NCBI RefSeq assembly: GCF_019880555.1
Contig: NZ_JAINVU010000003.1
Coordinates: 1 to 64,000 of the forward strand
Origin: Hephaestia mangrovi
GTDB taxonomy: Bacteria > Pseudomonadota > Alphaproteobacteria > Sphingomonadales > Sphingomonadaceae
Length of the DNA: 64,000 nt
Direction of reading: 5' to 3'
The notes below the pieces were generated by a model that saw nothing but the letters and a program-made list of their open reading frames with translations, made no database searches and was not told the origin of the DNA. Numbering within the stretch: the stretch's first letter is position 1; every line of letters begins with the position of its first letter. The translations under genes and the position numbers were made by a program. This document shows positions 46,950-55,523 of this stretch, one piece after another.

Positions 46950-46963
46950 TGACACCGGTTACC
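46950..46963 (+). promoter_or_regulatory. Proposed LacI operator before uxaC
   Basis: TGACACCGGTTACC is the inverse-strand version of the shared half, 43 bases before the uxaC ATG. Another CCGG-centred TACCGGTTGA lies 19 bases upstream at 46931 and could be an auxiliary site. Confidence 0.55.
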
Positions 46964-47006
46964 ATCACCGCTAATCGCGATCATCGCGCGACCCCGGGAA
47001 GGATGC

Positions 47007-48422
47007 ATGAAACGACCGCTTGACCTCGATCCCGACCGGCTGTTCCCGGCCGACTCCACGACGCGCGCGATCGCGCGGGCGCTCTATGCGGACGTCGCCG
47101 GCCTGCCGATCGTCAGCCCGCATGGCCATACCGATGCGCGCTGGTTCGCCGACGATACGCCGTGGCAGGATGCGACCAGCCTGCTGCTCGCGCCCGACCA
47201 TTATGTCTATCGCATGCTCTACAGCCAGGGCGTGGATCTCGACGCGCTGGCGATCCCGCGCCGCGACGGCACGCCGGCGACCGATCCGCGCGCGGCCTGG
47301 CGGTTGTTCGCAGACCATTATTACCTGTTCCGCGGCACACCGTCGCGCCTCTGGCTCGACCATGTCTTCGCTGAGGTGTTCGGGATCGACGTCGCGCTCG
47401 ATGGCGATAGTGCCGATCATTATTATGATGCGATCAATGCCGCGCTGGCGACCGACGCCTTCCGTCCCCGCGCGCTGTTCGACCGGTTCAATATCGATTT
47501 CCTCGCGACCACCGAAGGACCGCAGGACGATTTGAACGCCCACCATCGCATCCAACGGTCGGGCTGGCGCGGCCGCGTCGTCACCACCTATCGCCCCGAC
47601 GCGGTGATCGACGTCGAGCATGAAGCGTTCAAGCCGGCGATGCAGGTCTTTGCCGAATTGACCGGCGAGGATGTCTATAGCTGGTCGGGCTACCTCGCCG
47701 CGCACCGCAAGCGCCGCGCCGATTTCCGCGCTGCCGGCGCCACCGCGACCGATCACGGCCATCCGACTGCGCAGACCGCCAACCTCGCTCCCGACGAGGC
47801 CGAACGACTGTTCCGCAAGATCGTCTCGGGCAACTGGACGCCACCGGACGCGGAATTGTTCCGCGCGCAGATGCTCACCGAAATGGCGGCGATGAGCGTC
47901 GAGGACGGGATGGTGATGCAGATCCATCCCGGCGCGTTCCGCAACCACAATGCCGGCCTGTTCGAAAGCCACGGGCGTGACAAGGGCGCCGACATTCCCA
48001 CTCAGACCGGCTATGTCGAGCAATTGAAGCCGCTGCTCGATCGCTTCGGCAACGAGCGCGGTCTGACAATCATCCTCTTCACCCTCGATGAGGACAGCTA
48101 TTCGCGCGAACTCGCCCCGCTCGCCGGCCATTATCCGTGCCTGCGCCTCGGCCCGCCCTGGTGGTTCCATGATAGTCCGGAGGGAATGCGGCGGTTCCGC
48201 GAACTGGCGACCGAAACCGCCGGCTTCTACAACACCGTCGGGTTCAACGACGACACCCGTGCCTTTCTGTCGATTCCGGCGCGCCACGATGTCGCGCGCC
48301 GCGCCGATTGCGCCTTCCTCGCCCGTCTCGTCGCCGAAGGACGCATGGCGGATTGGGAAGCCGCCGAAGTGGCGCTCGATCTTACCAGCCGGCTCGTTCG
48401 CAAGGCCTACCGCATTGACTGA
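47007..48422 (+). CDS. uxaC: Glucuronate (uronate) isomerase
   Basis: Isomerises D-glucuronate to D-fructuronate and D-galacturonate to D-tagaturonate, first step of hexuronate catabolism. The 471-residue protein has the amidohydrolase-superfamily metal-binding start VSPHGHTDARWFAD, LWLDHVFAEVFG, TYRPDAVID and a C-terminal GRMADWEAAEVALDLTSRLVRKAY, all typical of UxaC. Ribosome site GGAAGGATG overlaps closely upstream. It opens the uxaC-kduI-kduD-kdgK run. Confidence 0.96.
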   Translation: MKRPLDLDPDRLFPADSTTRAIARALYADVAGLPIVSPHGHTDARWFADDTPWQDATSLLLAPDHYVYRMLYSQGVDLDALAIPRRDGTPATDPRAAWRLFADHYYLFRGTPSRLWLDHVFAEVFGIDVALDGDSADHYYDAINAALATDAFRPRALFDRFNIDFLATTEGPQDDLNAHHRIQRSGWRGRVVTTYRPDAVIDVEHEAFKPAMQVFAELTGEDVYSWSGYLAAHRKRRADFRAAGATATDHGHPTAQTANLAPDEAERLFRKIVSGNWTPPDAELFRAQMLTEMAAMSVEDGMVMQIHPGAFRNHNAGLFESHGRDKGADIPTQTGYVEQLKPLLDRFGNERGLTIILFTLDEDSYSRELAPLAGHYPCLRLGPPWWFHDSPEGMRRFRELATETAGFYNTVGFNDDTRAFLSIPARHDVARRADCAFLARLVAEGRMADWEAAEVALDLTSRLVRKAYRID

Positions 48423-48435
48423 TCGTTGTTCACTA

Positions 48436-48450
48436 TGGGATAATATCCCA
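48436..48450. promoter_or_regulatory. Perfect palindrome TGGGATA-A-TATCCCA after uxaC
   Basis: A 15-base perfect palindrome in AT-rich sequence just after the uxaC stop, 72 bases before the kduI start. It has no T-tract beyond it, so an operator for a second regulator is more likely than a terminator. No candidate regulator is encoded beside it. Confidence 0.5.
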
Positions 48451-48453
48451 AAA

Positions 48454-48475
48454 TATGCGACGTGATTGTCGCATA
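48454..48475. promoter_or_regulatory. Inverted repeat TATGCGAC-N6-GTCGCATA before kduI
   Basis: Eight-base perfect arms with a six-base spacer, 46 bases before kduI and four bases after the preceding palindrome. Operator or mRNA hairpin; no T-tract follows. It suggests that kduI-kduD-kdgK have their own controlled promoter. Confidence 0.5.
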
Positions 48476-48521
48476 GCCGCTCATTGGCGTCCCGCGCCTG
48501 CAATCCATGGAGAAGTTATCG

Positions 48522-49364
48522 ATGTTCGACCGGACCTATTACGCCACGCACCCGGACATGATGGAGTGCGTCTCCAACGAGGAATTGCGCGATCGCTATC
48601 TGATCCAGGGACTGTTTCGCGACGGTGAATGCGTGCTCAACTACACGCATGCCGATCGCTTCGTGATCGGCGGCGTGGCCGTCGCGACGGGCGAGGTCAA
48701 GCTGCCCGATCAGACCGAGCCGCCCTCGGCAGCCGGCCACCCGTTTCTGGAGCGGCGCGAACTGGCGATCGTCAATGTTGGCACGGCCAAAGGTGTCGTC
48801 ACGGTCGATGGCGAACGATTCGAGCTCGCCAACAAGGATTGCCTCTATGTCACTATGGGCGCTAGGGAAGTTGTGTTCGCCGGCGATGGCGCGCGCTTCT
48901 ATCTCGCGTCGTGTCCGGCGCACAAGGCATGCCAGACGCGCAAACTTTCGATCGAAAACGCCAATGCGCTCGAGCGCGGCAGCCTCGATGAATCGAACGA
49001 GCGCACCATCTACCAGCTCGTCATCCCCGGTATCTGCGACAGCGCACAGCTGGTCATGGGGCTGACCGTCCTGAAGCCCGGCTCGGTCTGGAATACCATG
49101 CCGCCGCACATCCACGAGCGCCGCAGCGAGATCTATTTCTACTTCGAGCTCGACAATGCCGACACCGACCGGGTGATGCACTTCATGGGCGAAGGCGAGG
49201 CGATGCGGCACATCACCATGGCCAATGAGGAAGCAGTGATCTCGCCGCCCTGGTCGATCCACATGGGCGCCGGCACCAAGGCCTATGCCTTCATCTGGGC
49301 GATGGCCGGCGAAAACCAGGACTATACCGACATGAACGTCCTCGACATCTGCCAGTTGGCGTGA
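48522..49364 (+). CDS. kduI: 5-dehydro-4-deoxy-D-glucuronate isomerase
   Basis: Cupin-fold, zinc-dependent isomerase converting 5-keto-4-deoxyuronate (from unsaturated uronides) to 2,5-diketo-3-deoxygluconate. The 280-residue length matches the family (about 278). Metal-ligand histidines and Glu are seen in [18 protein letters not shown] and the later [12 protein letters not shown] 48522 is chosen because GGAGAAG lies seven bases upstream; an in-frame ATG at 48507 precedes that site. KduI implies uptake of lyase-generated unsaturated uronides besides free hexuronates. Confidence 0.95.
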   Translation: MFDRTYYATHPDMMECVSNEELRDRYLIQGLFRDGECVLNYTHADRFVIGGVAVATGEVKLPDQTEPPSAAGHPFLERRELAIVNVGTAKGVVTVDGERFELANKDCLYVTMGAREVVFAGDGARFYLASCPAHKACQTRKLSIENANALERGSLDESNERTIYQLVIPGICDSAQLVMGLTVLKPGSVWNTMPPHIHERRSEIYFYFELDNADTDRVMHFMGEGEAMRHITMANEEAVISPPWSIHMGAGTKAYAFIWAMAGENQDYTDMNVLDICQLA

Positions 49365-49396
49365 CCGGCGAAACCGCGAACAGGGAAGACAGCATC

Positions 49397-50152
49397 ATGA
49401 ACAATCCGTTCGACCTGACGGGCCAGGTCGCGCTCGTCACCGGCGCCAATACCGGCATCGGCCAGGGCATCGCGCTGGCGCTGGCGGAAGCCGGCGCCGA
49501 CCTTGCGGTGGTCGGCCATGTCTCGCCCGGCGAGACGATCGAGAAGGCCCAGGCACTCGGCCGCCGCGCGCATTTCATCGAGGCCGATCTGCTATCGATC
49601 GAGCCGGTCGGCCGCGTGGTTGACGAAGCGATCGCCGCACTCGGCAAGGTCGACATCCTCGTCAACAACGCCGGCATCATCCGCCGCGAGGACGCCGTCG
49701 ACTTTTCCGAGAAGGACTGGGACGACGTGATGAACATCAACGTCAAGACCGTGTTCTTCCTGTGCCAGGCGGCCGGGCGTCACATGATCGAGCGCGGATC
49801 GGGCAAGATCATCAACATCGCCTCGATGCTGAGCTTCCAGGGCGGCATCCGCGTGCCGAGCTACACCGCGTCGAAATCGGGCGTCGCCGGCATCACCAAG
49901 CTGCTCGCCAACGAATGGGCGGTGAAAGGCATCAACGTCAACGCGATCGCACCGGGCTATATCGCGACCGACAACACCGCACAGCTGCGCGCCGACGAAG
50001 CGCGCAGCAAGGCGATCCTCGACCGCATTCCGGCCGAGCGCTGGGGCGCCCCCGCCGATCTCGGCGGCGCCGCGGTGTTCCTCGCCAGCCGCGCCGCCGA
50101 TTACGTCCAGGGCCACATCCTCGCCGTCGATGGCGGCTGGCTGGCGCGATGA
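49397..50152 (+). CDS. kduD: 2-deoxy-D-gluconate 3-dehydrogenase (SDR)
   Basis: Short-chain dehydrogenase of 251 residues that reduces 2,5-diketo-3-deoxygluconate to 2-keto-3-deoxygluconate. Features: TGANTGIGQGIA cofactor motif, NNAG, catalytic Ser in NIASMLSFQGG, and YTASKSG holding Tyr and Lys. The opening NNPFDLTGQVALVTGANTGIGQG is specific to KduD. It follows kduI by 32 bases. Confidence 0.94.
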   Translation: MNNPFDLTGQVALVTGANTGIGQGIALALAEAGADLAVVGHVSPGETIEKAQALGRRAHFIEADLLSIEPVGRVVDEAIAALGKVDILVNNAGIIRREDAVDFSEKDWDDVMNINVKTVFFLCQAAGRHMIERGSGKIINIASMLSFQGGIRVPSYTASKSGVAGITKLLANEWAVKGINVNAIAPGYIATDNTAQLRADEARSKAILDRIPAERWGAPADLGGAAVFLASRAADYVQGHILAVDGGWLAR

Positions 50153-50161
50153 AGGCCGCTA

Positions 50162-50240
50162 CCTGAGCCTGTCGAAGGGCTGTTCTTCTGTTCCGCGAGG
50201 TGGAAGAAGAACGGGATTTCGACAGGTTCGGCACGAACGG
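50162..50240. repeat. REP-like palindrome between kduD and kdgK
   Basis: CCTGAGCCTGTCGAAGGGC with TGTTCTTC at the left and AAGAACGGGATTTCGACAGG with TTCGGC at the right form a long imperfect stem. The CCTGTCGAA/TTCGACAGG core is a common sphingomonad intergenic repeat. Confidence 0.7.
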
Positions 50241-50251
50241 GGAGGATGTAA

Positions 50252-51259
50252 ATGTCTCAATTCCTGGCGTTCGGCGAGGTCATGCTGCGGCTCTCGCCAC
50301 CCAATCGCGAGCTGCTGCTGCAAACGCCTCGCCTCGACGTCTGGACCGCCGGCGCCGAGGCGAACGTCGCCACTGCACTCGCCCGGTTGGGTCATGACGT
50401 CGGCTTCGCCACCGCGCTCCCCGCCAATCCGCTTGGCGACGGCGTGCTGACGAGCCTGCGCAGCCACGGCATCGATTGCCGCCGCGTCCAGCGCCGCGAC
50501 GGGCGCATGGGGGTCTATTACGTCGTCCCCGGTGCCGGGATGCGCGCCACCGAGGTCATCTACGACCGCGCCCATTCCGCCTTCGCCGAGGCGCCTGCCG
50601 ACGCCTGGGACTGGGCGGCGCTGCTGGACGGCGTCGACCGGCTGCATCTGTCGGGCATCACCCCGGCGCTCGGGCCCGTTCCCACCGCCGCCGCACTGGC
50701 CGCCGCTGACGCCGCCGCGGCACGCAACATACCGATCTCGTTCGACGGTAATTACCGCGCACGGCTGTGGGAAAGCTGGGACAGTGATCCGCGCGCGATC
50801 CTCACCGAACTGATCACCCATGCCGACATCATGTTCGGCAATCATCGCGATGTCGCATTGCTGCTCGGCCGCGAGTTTGGCGGCGATGGCGGAGATCGCC
50901 GTCGCGCCTCGGCCGAGGCGGCATTCGCGGCCTTTCCCAAACTTCAGATCATCGCCTCGACCGCGCGCCATGTGGTCGATTCAGACCATCACCGCCTGTC
51001 GGCCCGCGTCGATGCGCGCGACGGCCATGCGCAGACCGAGGAACTCGAGCTTTCGGGCATCGTCGACCGCATCGGTGCGGGCGATGCCTTTGCCGCGGGC
51101 GTGCTCCACGCGCTGCGGATCGGCGAGGGGATCGACAAAGCCGCAGCAGACGGCCTGGCGCTCACCGCGCTCAAACATTCGCTGCCCGGCGACGCGAGCC
51201 TGTTCGGCCGTGCCGAGCTGGACAGCTTCGTAGCGGGAGGAGTGGATGTCAGGCGATGA
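50252..51259 (+). CDS. kdgK: 2-keto-3-deoxygluconate kinase
   Basis: PfkB/ribokinase-family kinase of 335 residues making KDPG from 2-keto-3-deoxygluconate and ATP. It shows LAFGEVMLRLSPP at the start, AGAEANVATALARLG (substrate GG-type motif), ISFDGNYRARLW, and the catalytic/anion-hole block DRIGAGDAFAAGVLHAL near the C-terminus. GGGGAGGA precedes the ATG. KDPG aldolase is not in the window. Confidence 0.95.
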   Translation: MSQFLAFGEVMLRLSPPNRELLLQTPRLDVWTAGAEANVATALARLGHDVGFATALPANPLGDGVLTSLRSHGIDCRRVQRRDGRMGVYYVVPGAGMRATEVIYDRAHSAFAEAPADAWDWAALLDGVDRLHLSGITPALGPVPTAAALAAADAAAARNIPISFDGNYRARLWESWDSDPRAILTELITHADIMFGNHRDVALLLGREFGGDGGDRRRASAEAAFAAFPKLQIIASTARHVVDSDHHRLSARVDARDGHAQTEELELSGIVDRIGAGDAFAAGVLHALRIGEGIDKAAADGLALTALKHSLPGDASLFGRAELDSFVAGGVDVRR

Positions 51260-51377
51260 ATTCGGACGACGCCGCCACCGATCGGGCACCTCTGATTTCC
51301 TTGCCTAGTCCCGGCCGGCCCGGTAGCGGCTAGCACGACTGCCGCCGGCGACAATCCACACCGGATGACGAGGCGCC

Positions 51378-53048
51378 ATGAGGAAGAACCCGATGTCAGA
51401 TCGCGATCAATCCGGCGCCGACGGTCCGGTCGATCCGAACCGCCGCCTGCTTCTGGGCGGGTTGGCCGCGGCGGTTGGCACAGCCGCGATCGGCACGGCG
51501 GAAGCAGCGCCTGCAAAGCGCGCGAGCGGCGCGGCGATATCCGATGCCGCGCTGCGTGACTCGATCGACACCGTCGTGGTGATTTTCGCCGAAAACCGCA
51601 GCTTCAACAATCTGTTCGGCGACTTCCCCGGGCTTGAACAGCCGCTCTCGAAGGTATCGCCGGCGCGCTACATCCAGCGCGATCGCAATGGCAGCGTACT
51701 CGAACATCTGCCGCCGATCTGGGAAGGCCTCGTCCCCAACAAACAGGTCGTCGAGCATCGCGAATATCTGATCGACGAGAAGGACATCGCCACACTTCCC
51801 AACGCGCCCTTCGCGCTCAGCACGCCGGAGGGTGACCCTCTGCCGCACGGTCTCGTCACCCGCGATCTGATCCACGCCTTTTACAACAATCAATTGCAAA
51901 TCAACGGCGGTCGCAACGATGGCTTCGTGGCCTGGGGCGACAGCGGCGCGCTCGTCATGGGCCATTATGCCGACAACGCCGCGAACCTGCGGCTGTGGCA
52001 GATCGCGCGCGAATTCACCTTGTGCGACAATTTTTTCATGGGCGCATTCGGTGGCTCGTATCTCAACCACCAATATCTGATCGCCGCGCGACCGCCTTAT
52101 TATCCGAATGCCGACAAGAGCCCGGCTAAGGGCCGGATCACCGTGCTGGAAGGCAGCGATCCGCACGGCGTCCGCCCCAAACAGACCGACCGGTCACCGC
52201 CCAGCGCGATGGTTGGCCCGGTGCGGTTCGTGCCCAATTCGCTCACCCCCGATTTCTATTCGGTCAACACGATGCTGCCGCCTTATGCGCCAAGCTATGA
52301 CCTCGATCCGAACCGGCCGGGCTATACCGACTGGTCGAGCGCCAAGACGATGATGCCGCAACATCACGAGACGATCGGCGACCGGCTGTCGGCGCGTGGC
52401 GTGGCATGGGCCTGGTATGCCGGTGGCTGGGATGCGGCGCTGGCCGGGCACGGCACCGACGCCGAGTTCCCCTCGCGGCCCAATTTCCAGCCGCATCATC
52501 AGCCACTCAATTATTTCGTCCAGTTCGCGCCGGGTACGGCGGCGCGCGAACGACATCTGCGCGACGGCGGCATGGGCGAGACGGCGCGGACTAACAAGTT
52601 CCTCGCCGATGTCGAAGCCGGCCGGCTGCCCGCGGTCACCTATTACAAGCCACAGGGCAACCTCAACATGCACGCCGGCTATTCCGATGTCGATGCCGGC
52701 GATCGGCATATCGCCGGCGTGATCGATGCGCTGAGAAAGAGCCCGCAATGGGAGAAGATGCTGGTCGTCGTCACGTTCGACGAAAACGGCGGCTGGTGGG
52801 ATCATGTCGCGCCGCCCAAGGGTGATCGCTGGGGTCCTGGCACGCGCATTCCGGCGATCGTCATCTCGCCGCATGCACGCCGCGGCCAAGTCGATCACAC
52901 GATCTACGACACCGGCTCGATCGCCCGCTTTATTACGCGCCGGTTCGGGCTGAAGAAGCTCCCCGGCTTGATCGAGCGCGAGCGGGCGATGGTCGCTGCC
53001 GGAGGGCCACCGCCCGGCGACCTGACCGGCACGCTAGACTTGGGTTGA
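51378..53048 (+). CDS. Alkaline phosphatase-superfamily phosphoesterase (AcpA-like)
   Basis: Exported phosphoesterase of 556 residues (551 if ATG 51393 is used, which has AGGAAG upstream). A twin-arginine signal (DPNRRLLLGGLAAAVGTAAIG) leads to VVVIFAENRSFNNLFGDFPG, the metal/nucleophile region of the phosphoesterase family that includes acid phosphatase A and non-specific phospholipase C. Later blocks MQHHETIGD-like, GNLNMHAGYSDVDAGDRH and VVVTFDENGGWWDHVAPP carry further metal ligands. Substrate is open. Its end overlaps the convergent deacetylase gene by 15 bases. Confidence 0.88.
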   Translation: MRKNPMSDRDQSGADGPVDPNRRLLLGGLAAAVGTAAIGTAEAAPAKRASGAAISDAALRDSIDTVVVIFAENRSFNNLFGDFPGLEQPLSKVSPARYIQRDRNGSVLEHLPPIWEGLVPNKQVVEHREYLIDEKDIATLPNAPFALSTPEGDPLPHGLVTRDLIHAFYNNQLQINGGRNDGFVAWGDSGALVMGHYADNAANLRLWQIAREFTLCDNFFMGAFGGSYLNHQYLIAARPPYYPNADKSPAKGRITVLEGSDPHGVRPKQTDRSPPSAMVGPVRFVPNSLTPDFYSVNTMLPPYAPSYDLDPNRPGYTDWSSAKTMMPQHHETIGDRLSARGVAWAWYAGGWDAALAGHGTDAEFPSRPNFQPHHQPLNYFVQFAPGTAARERHLRDGGMGETARTNKFLADVEAGRLPAVTYYKPQGNLNMHAGYSDVDAGDRHIAGVIDALRKSPQWEKMLVVVTFDENGGWWDHVAPPKGDRWGPGTRIPAIVISPHARRGQVDHTIYDTGSIARFITRRFGLKKLPGLIERERAMVAAGGPPPGDLTGTLDLG

Positions 53049-53837
53049 GCGGACCAGACCGCCGCCGTCCTTGGCTGCGGGCAAGCAAGGGGCTTTCAGA
53101 AGGTCGGCGTAGCGCGACACCACGCGGTTTCTGAAGGACGCAAGCGCGCCGTCGATACTGTCGAGCAGCCGCGGCACGCGCGTATCGCCCGGATGGACCG
53201 CGATCCGGACGACGCGCTGCCGCTGCAACCCGACACGAGCCAGCCGCGCGGCGATCAGCGAGCTCGCGATGCGCGGTCCGCTGCGGCTGGCCCAGGTGAT
53301 AACTGGCCCTTTCGCCACGACCGCGCCCGTGGCGGGGCGCCAGACGGTCATGTGATCCTCGGCAAGCGCGAAGTTCGCTTCGACCAGGGCCTGCCTGGCG
53401 CCGTCGCCATAGAGCCAGGCGGGCGCCACGAAGCCAGCGACCGGCCGGCCGGTGATATCCTCGATGAGCTTGCGGCCATCGGCCATGCGGCGCACGGCCT
53501 CGTTCCTGCCGAGCCCCAGGAACTCGCCCTCTCCGGCCGTCATGCGGCGCGCCTTGAACCGGGCCAGCGTGCCGCGATGGCAGCTGTCGTCACGGTGATA
53601 CCAGCCATGCGCGAACATCTCGACACCGGCATCGGACCAGCGCCGCAGCTTGGCCTGATAGGCAGGATCGCCGGCGAGCGGCGCCTCGCCCCAATGATTG
53701 GGCACGACCAGCATGGCAAACCGCAAGCCGTCGAGCCTTTCCGCGAGACGATCGGCCAGTTGATCGACCTGCGGGCCAAATTTCGGACCGACATCGTGGA
53801 TCGAGACGAGCAGGCGTCGCGTGCGATCAAGCGACAT
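53034..53837 (-). CDS. DUF2334/polysaccharide deacetylase-like protein
   Basis: Carbohydrate-esterase-4-like barrel protein of 267 residues. The start RRLLVSIHDVGPKFGPQVDQL holds the His-Asp pair of the fold, followed by VEMFAHGWYHRDD (metal-binding His) and GFVAPAWLYGDGA. DUF2334 proteins are predicted deacetylases. It ends a four-gene overlapping operon with a GT4 glycosyltransferase, so deacetylation of a lipid-linked or surface sugar is plausible. No signal peptide is seen. Confidence 0.85.
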   Translation of the reverse strand: MSLDRTRRLLVSIHDVGPKFGPQVDQLADRLAERLDGLRFAMLVVPNHWGEAPLAGDPAYQAKLRRWSDAGVEMFAHGWYHRDDSCHRGTLARFKARRMTAGEGEFLGLGRNEAVRRMADGRKLIEDITGRPVAGFVAPAWLYGDGARQALVEANFALAEDHMTVWRPATGAVVAKGPVITWASRSGPRIASSLIAARLARVGLQRQRVVRIAVHPGDTRVPRLLDSIDGALASFRNRVVSRYADLLKAPCLPAAKDGGGLVRSTQV

Positions 53838-55002
53838 CGACGATCCCCGGTGTCAGCGCCGCATAACGCGCGAACAAGTCTGCGAAGTGCGCATCCATCG
53901 TCCGGACGCCGGGCGCCGCAACGGCGGCGCGGGCACGATAAGCCGCTGCGCTACCAGCAAGGAACGTCTCGAGCGCGGCGGCCAGCGACCGCGTGTCGGC
54001 CGGCTGATATCCGATCCCCTCGCCCGGCACGAGTTGATCGGCCGCGCCGCCAGCCTCCGGGACGATCAGCGGCAGCCCGCTGGCCCGCGCTTCGGCGGCG
54101 ACCATGCAGAAGGTTTCCGCCTCGCAGCCATGGATCAGCGCGTCGCAAGAAGCCAACAGCGTGGCGAGCGCGGCGCGATCGCCAATGGGGGGCACCATGC
54201 AGATGTGCGGATTGCCCCGCGTCGCGCGTTGAATACGGCCGCATTCGCGCCCGGCTCCGACCAGTAGCAGCCCAACCGGCCGGTCATACCCTGCCCGCGT
54301 GGCGGCCTCGACGACCATCGGCCAGCGCTTTTCCGGCGCGAACCGCCCAACGCTGACCAGCAACGTCGCGTCCGGCGGCAGGGCGCATCGCGCCAGCAGG
54401 GTGGCACGCAGGACTTCGTCACGCAGCGTCGGCGAGAAGATGCCCGGCTCGACCCCCATCGGCTCGGTGACGATATGCTCAAGCCCGCCCGCCGTCAGGC
54501 GACGCGACAAATCGCGACTGGCGCAGACGATGAGATCGAAGCGCTTGTCGAGCGCGCGCAAGTGCCGCCAGAACCAGTCGAACTGTCGATCGATCGTTTC
54601 GCGGCGCGCTACCGCGCCGAACCAGCGATAGGCATAGGCTGCCAGCGGATCGGCATGCATCACCAGCGCGCGCGGGGCGCTGCCGCGCCACCGCGCGACC
54701 ATCGTCGCGCTCGTCCATGGCGACGATACTTCCACCATGTCGGGTACCAGCGCATCGAGCGCGGCGTGGAGCGCGGGCTCGTCATCGAAATAGCGATACG
54801 CACGATCGAGCGGGAACGTGGGCCCCGGGATCGTCACGATCCGGGCGTTGCGTCCGAAATGGCGAACGCCATGTTCCGCTCCCGGCGCCAGCACGACGAT
54901 CTCGTGCCCGGCGGCCGCGCCGGCGCGCAGCTTTCGCTCGACATAAGTTTTAACCCCACCGCCCGCCGGCGTGTAGAAGGCGCAGACGTCGACGATCCGC
55001 AT
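53827..55002 (-). CDS. Glycosyltransferase family 4
   Basis: GT-B fold transferase of 391 residues. The N-terminal half opens RIVDVCAFYTPAGGGVKTYVERKL; the C-terminal half has VSVGRFAPEKRWPMVVEA, and the donor-binding acid block CEAETFCMVAAEARASGLPL (E-x7-E). Acceptor and donor are unknown. GGGAGG six bases before ATG 55002 fixes the start, which overlaps the DUF2141 stop (TGATG). It overlaps the deacetylase start by 11 bases. Confidence 0.9.
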   Translation of the reverse strand: MRIVDVCAFYTPAGGGVKTYVERKLRAGAAAGHEIVVLAPGAEHGVRHFGRNARIVTIPGPTFPLDRAYRYFDDEPALHAALDALVPDMVEVSSPWTSATMVARWRGSAPRALVMHADPLAAYAYRWFGAVARRETIDRQFDWFWRHLRALDKRFDLIVCASRDLSRRLTAGGLEHIVTEPMGVEPGIFSPTLRDEVLRATLLARCALPPDATLLVSVGRFAPEKRWPMVVEAATRAGYDRPVGLLLVGAGRECGRIQRATRGNPHICMVPPIGDRAALATLLASCDALIHGCEAETFCMVAAEARASGLPLIVPEAGGAADQLVPGEGIGYQPADTRSLAAALETFLAGSAAAYRARAAVAAPGVRTMDAHFADLFARYAALTPGIVDVA

Positions 55003-55523
55003 CACCGTCCTCCCGAAATCGGGCGCATGCTGAAAAGCCCGTGTCGATAGTTCATCACGATCGTGATCGGCGTCGGCCCCGCACCTGCCTCTGCGCTGGC
55101 CGCGGCGGCATGCGGCTTCGACCACCCGAGCTTCGGGTTGCCCGCGAACCCGATCCCGTCGGTCGACAGGCCGAACTTGCGATTGGCATCGCGATCGTGA
55201 AGTAGGCTGACAGCGTAACGCCCTGGCCCCGGCACGCGGATGCACAGCTGCACCGGCCCCGATTGCGGCACGGGCACTTCGACGCGGCGGAACGTCTTGC
55301 CTGCGGCGATCAGCTTGTTGTCGTCGGCCAGGAAATCGGCATCGTTATCCGGATAGAGTTCGAGCTTGAGATTGCCGCGCCGGTCCTTGAGCCCGACCAC
55401 CGAAACGATGAACGACGGCCCGGTTTCCGGTGTCCGGCACTTGCCGGCGGCCTTGCCGAGATCAGGCGTCGACGGAAGCGCCTGGCCAGCACCGAGCGCC
55501 AGCGCCATGGCTGCGACAATCAT
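55002..55523 (-). CDS. DUF2141 family exported protein
   Basis: A 173-residue protein with a short hydrophobic N-terminus (MIVAAMALALGAGQALP) that looks like a signal peptide. The DUF2141 domain shows GNLKLELYPDNDADFLA, PGRYAVSLLHDRDANRKFG and DGIGFAGNPKLG, the last being the family hallmark. Function is unknown. It overlaps both neighbours (ATGA with the flippase-like gene, TGATG with the GT4 gene), so the products probably act in one pathway. Confidence 0.88.
   Translation of the reverse strand: MIVAAMALALGAGQALPSTPDLGKAAGKCRTPETGPSFIVSVVGLKDRRGNLKLELYPDNDADFLADDNKLIAAGKTFRRVEVPVPQSGPVQLCIRVPGPGRYAVSLLHDRDANRKFGLSTDGIGFAGNPKLGWSKPHAAAASAEAGAGPTPITIVMNYRHGLFSMRPISGGR

Noticed and set aside
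48454..48475. Terminator for uxaC
   Set aside because: The stem is perfect but no T-tract follows, and a second palindrome lies beside it; operator reading preferred.
53847..53856. CCCGGTGTCA resembling the LacI half-site
   Set aside because: Lies inside the coding end of the GT4 gene, far from any promoter; taken as chance.
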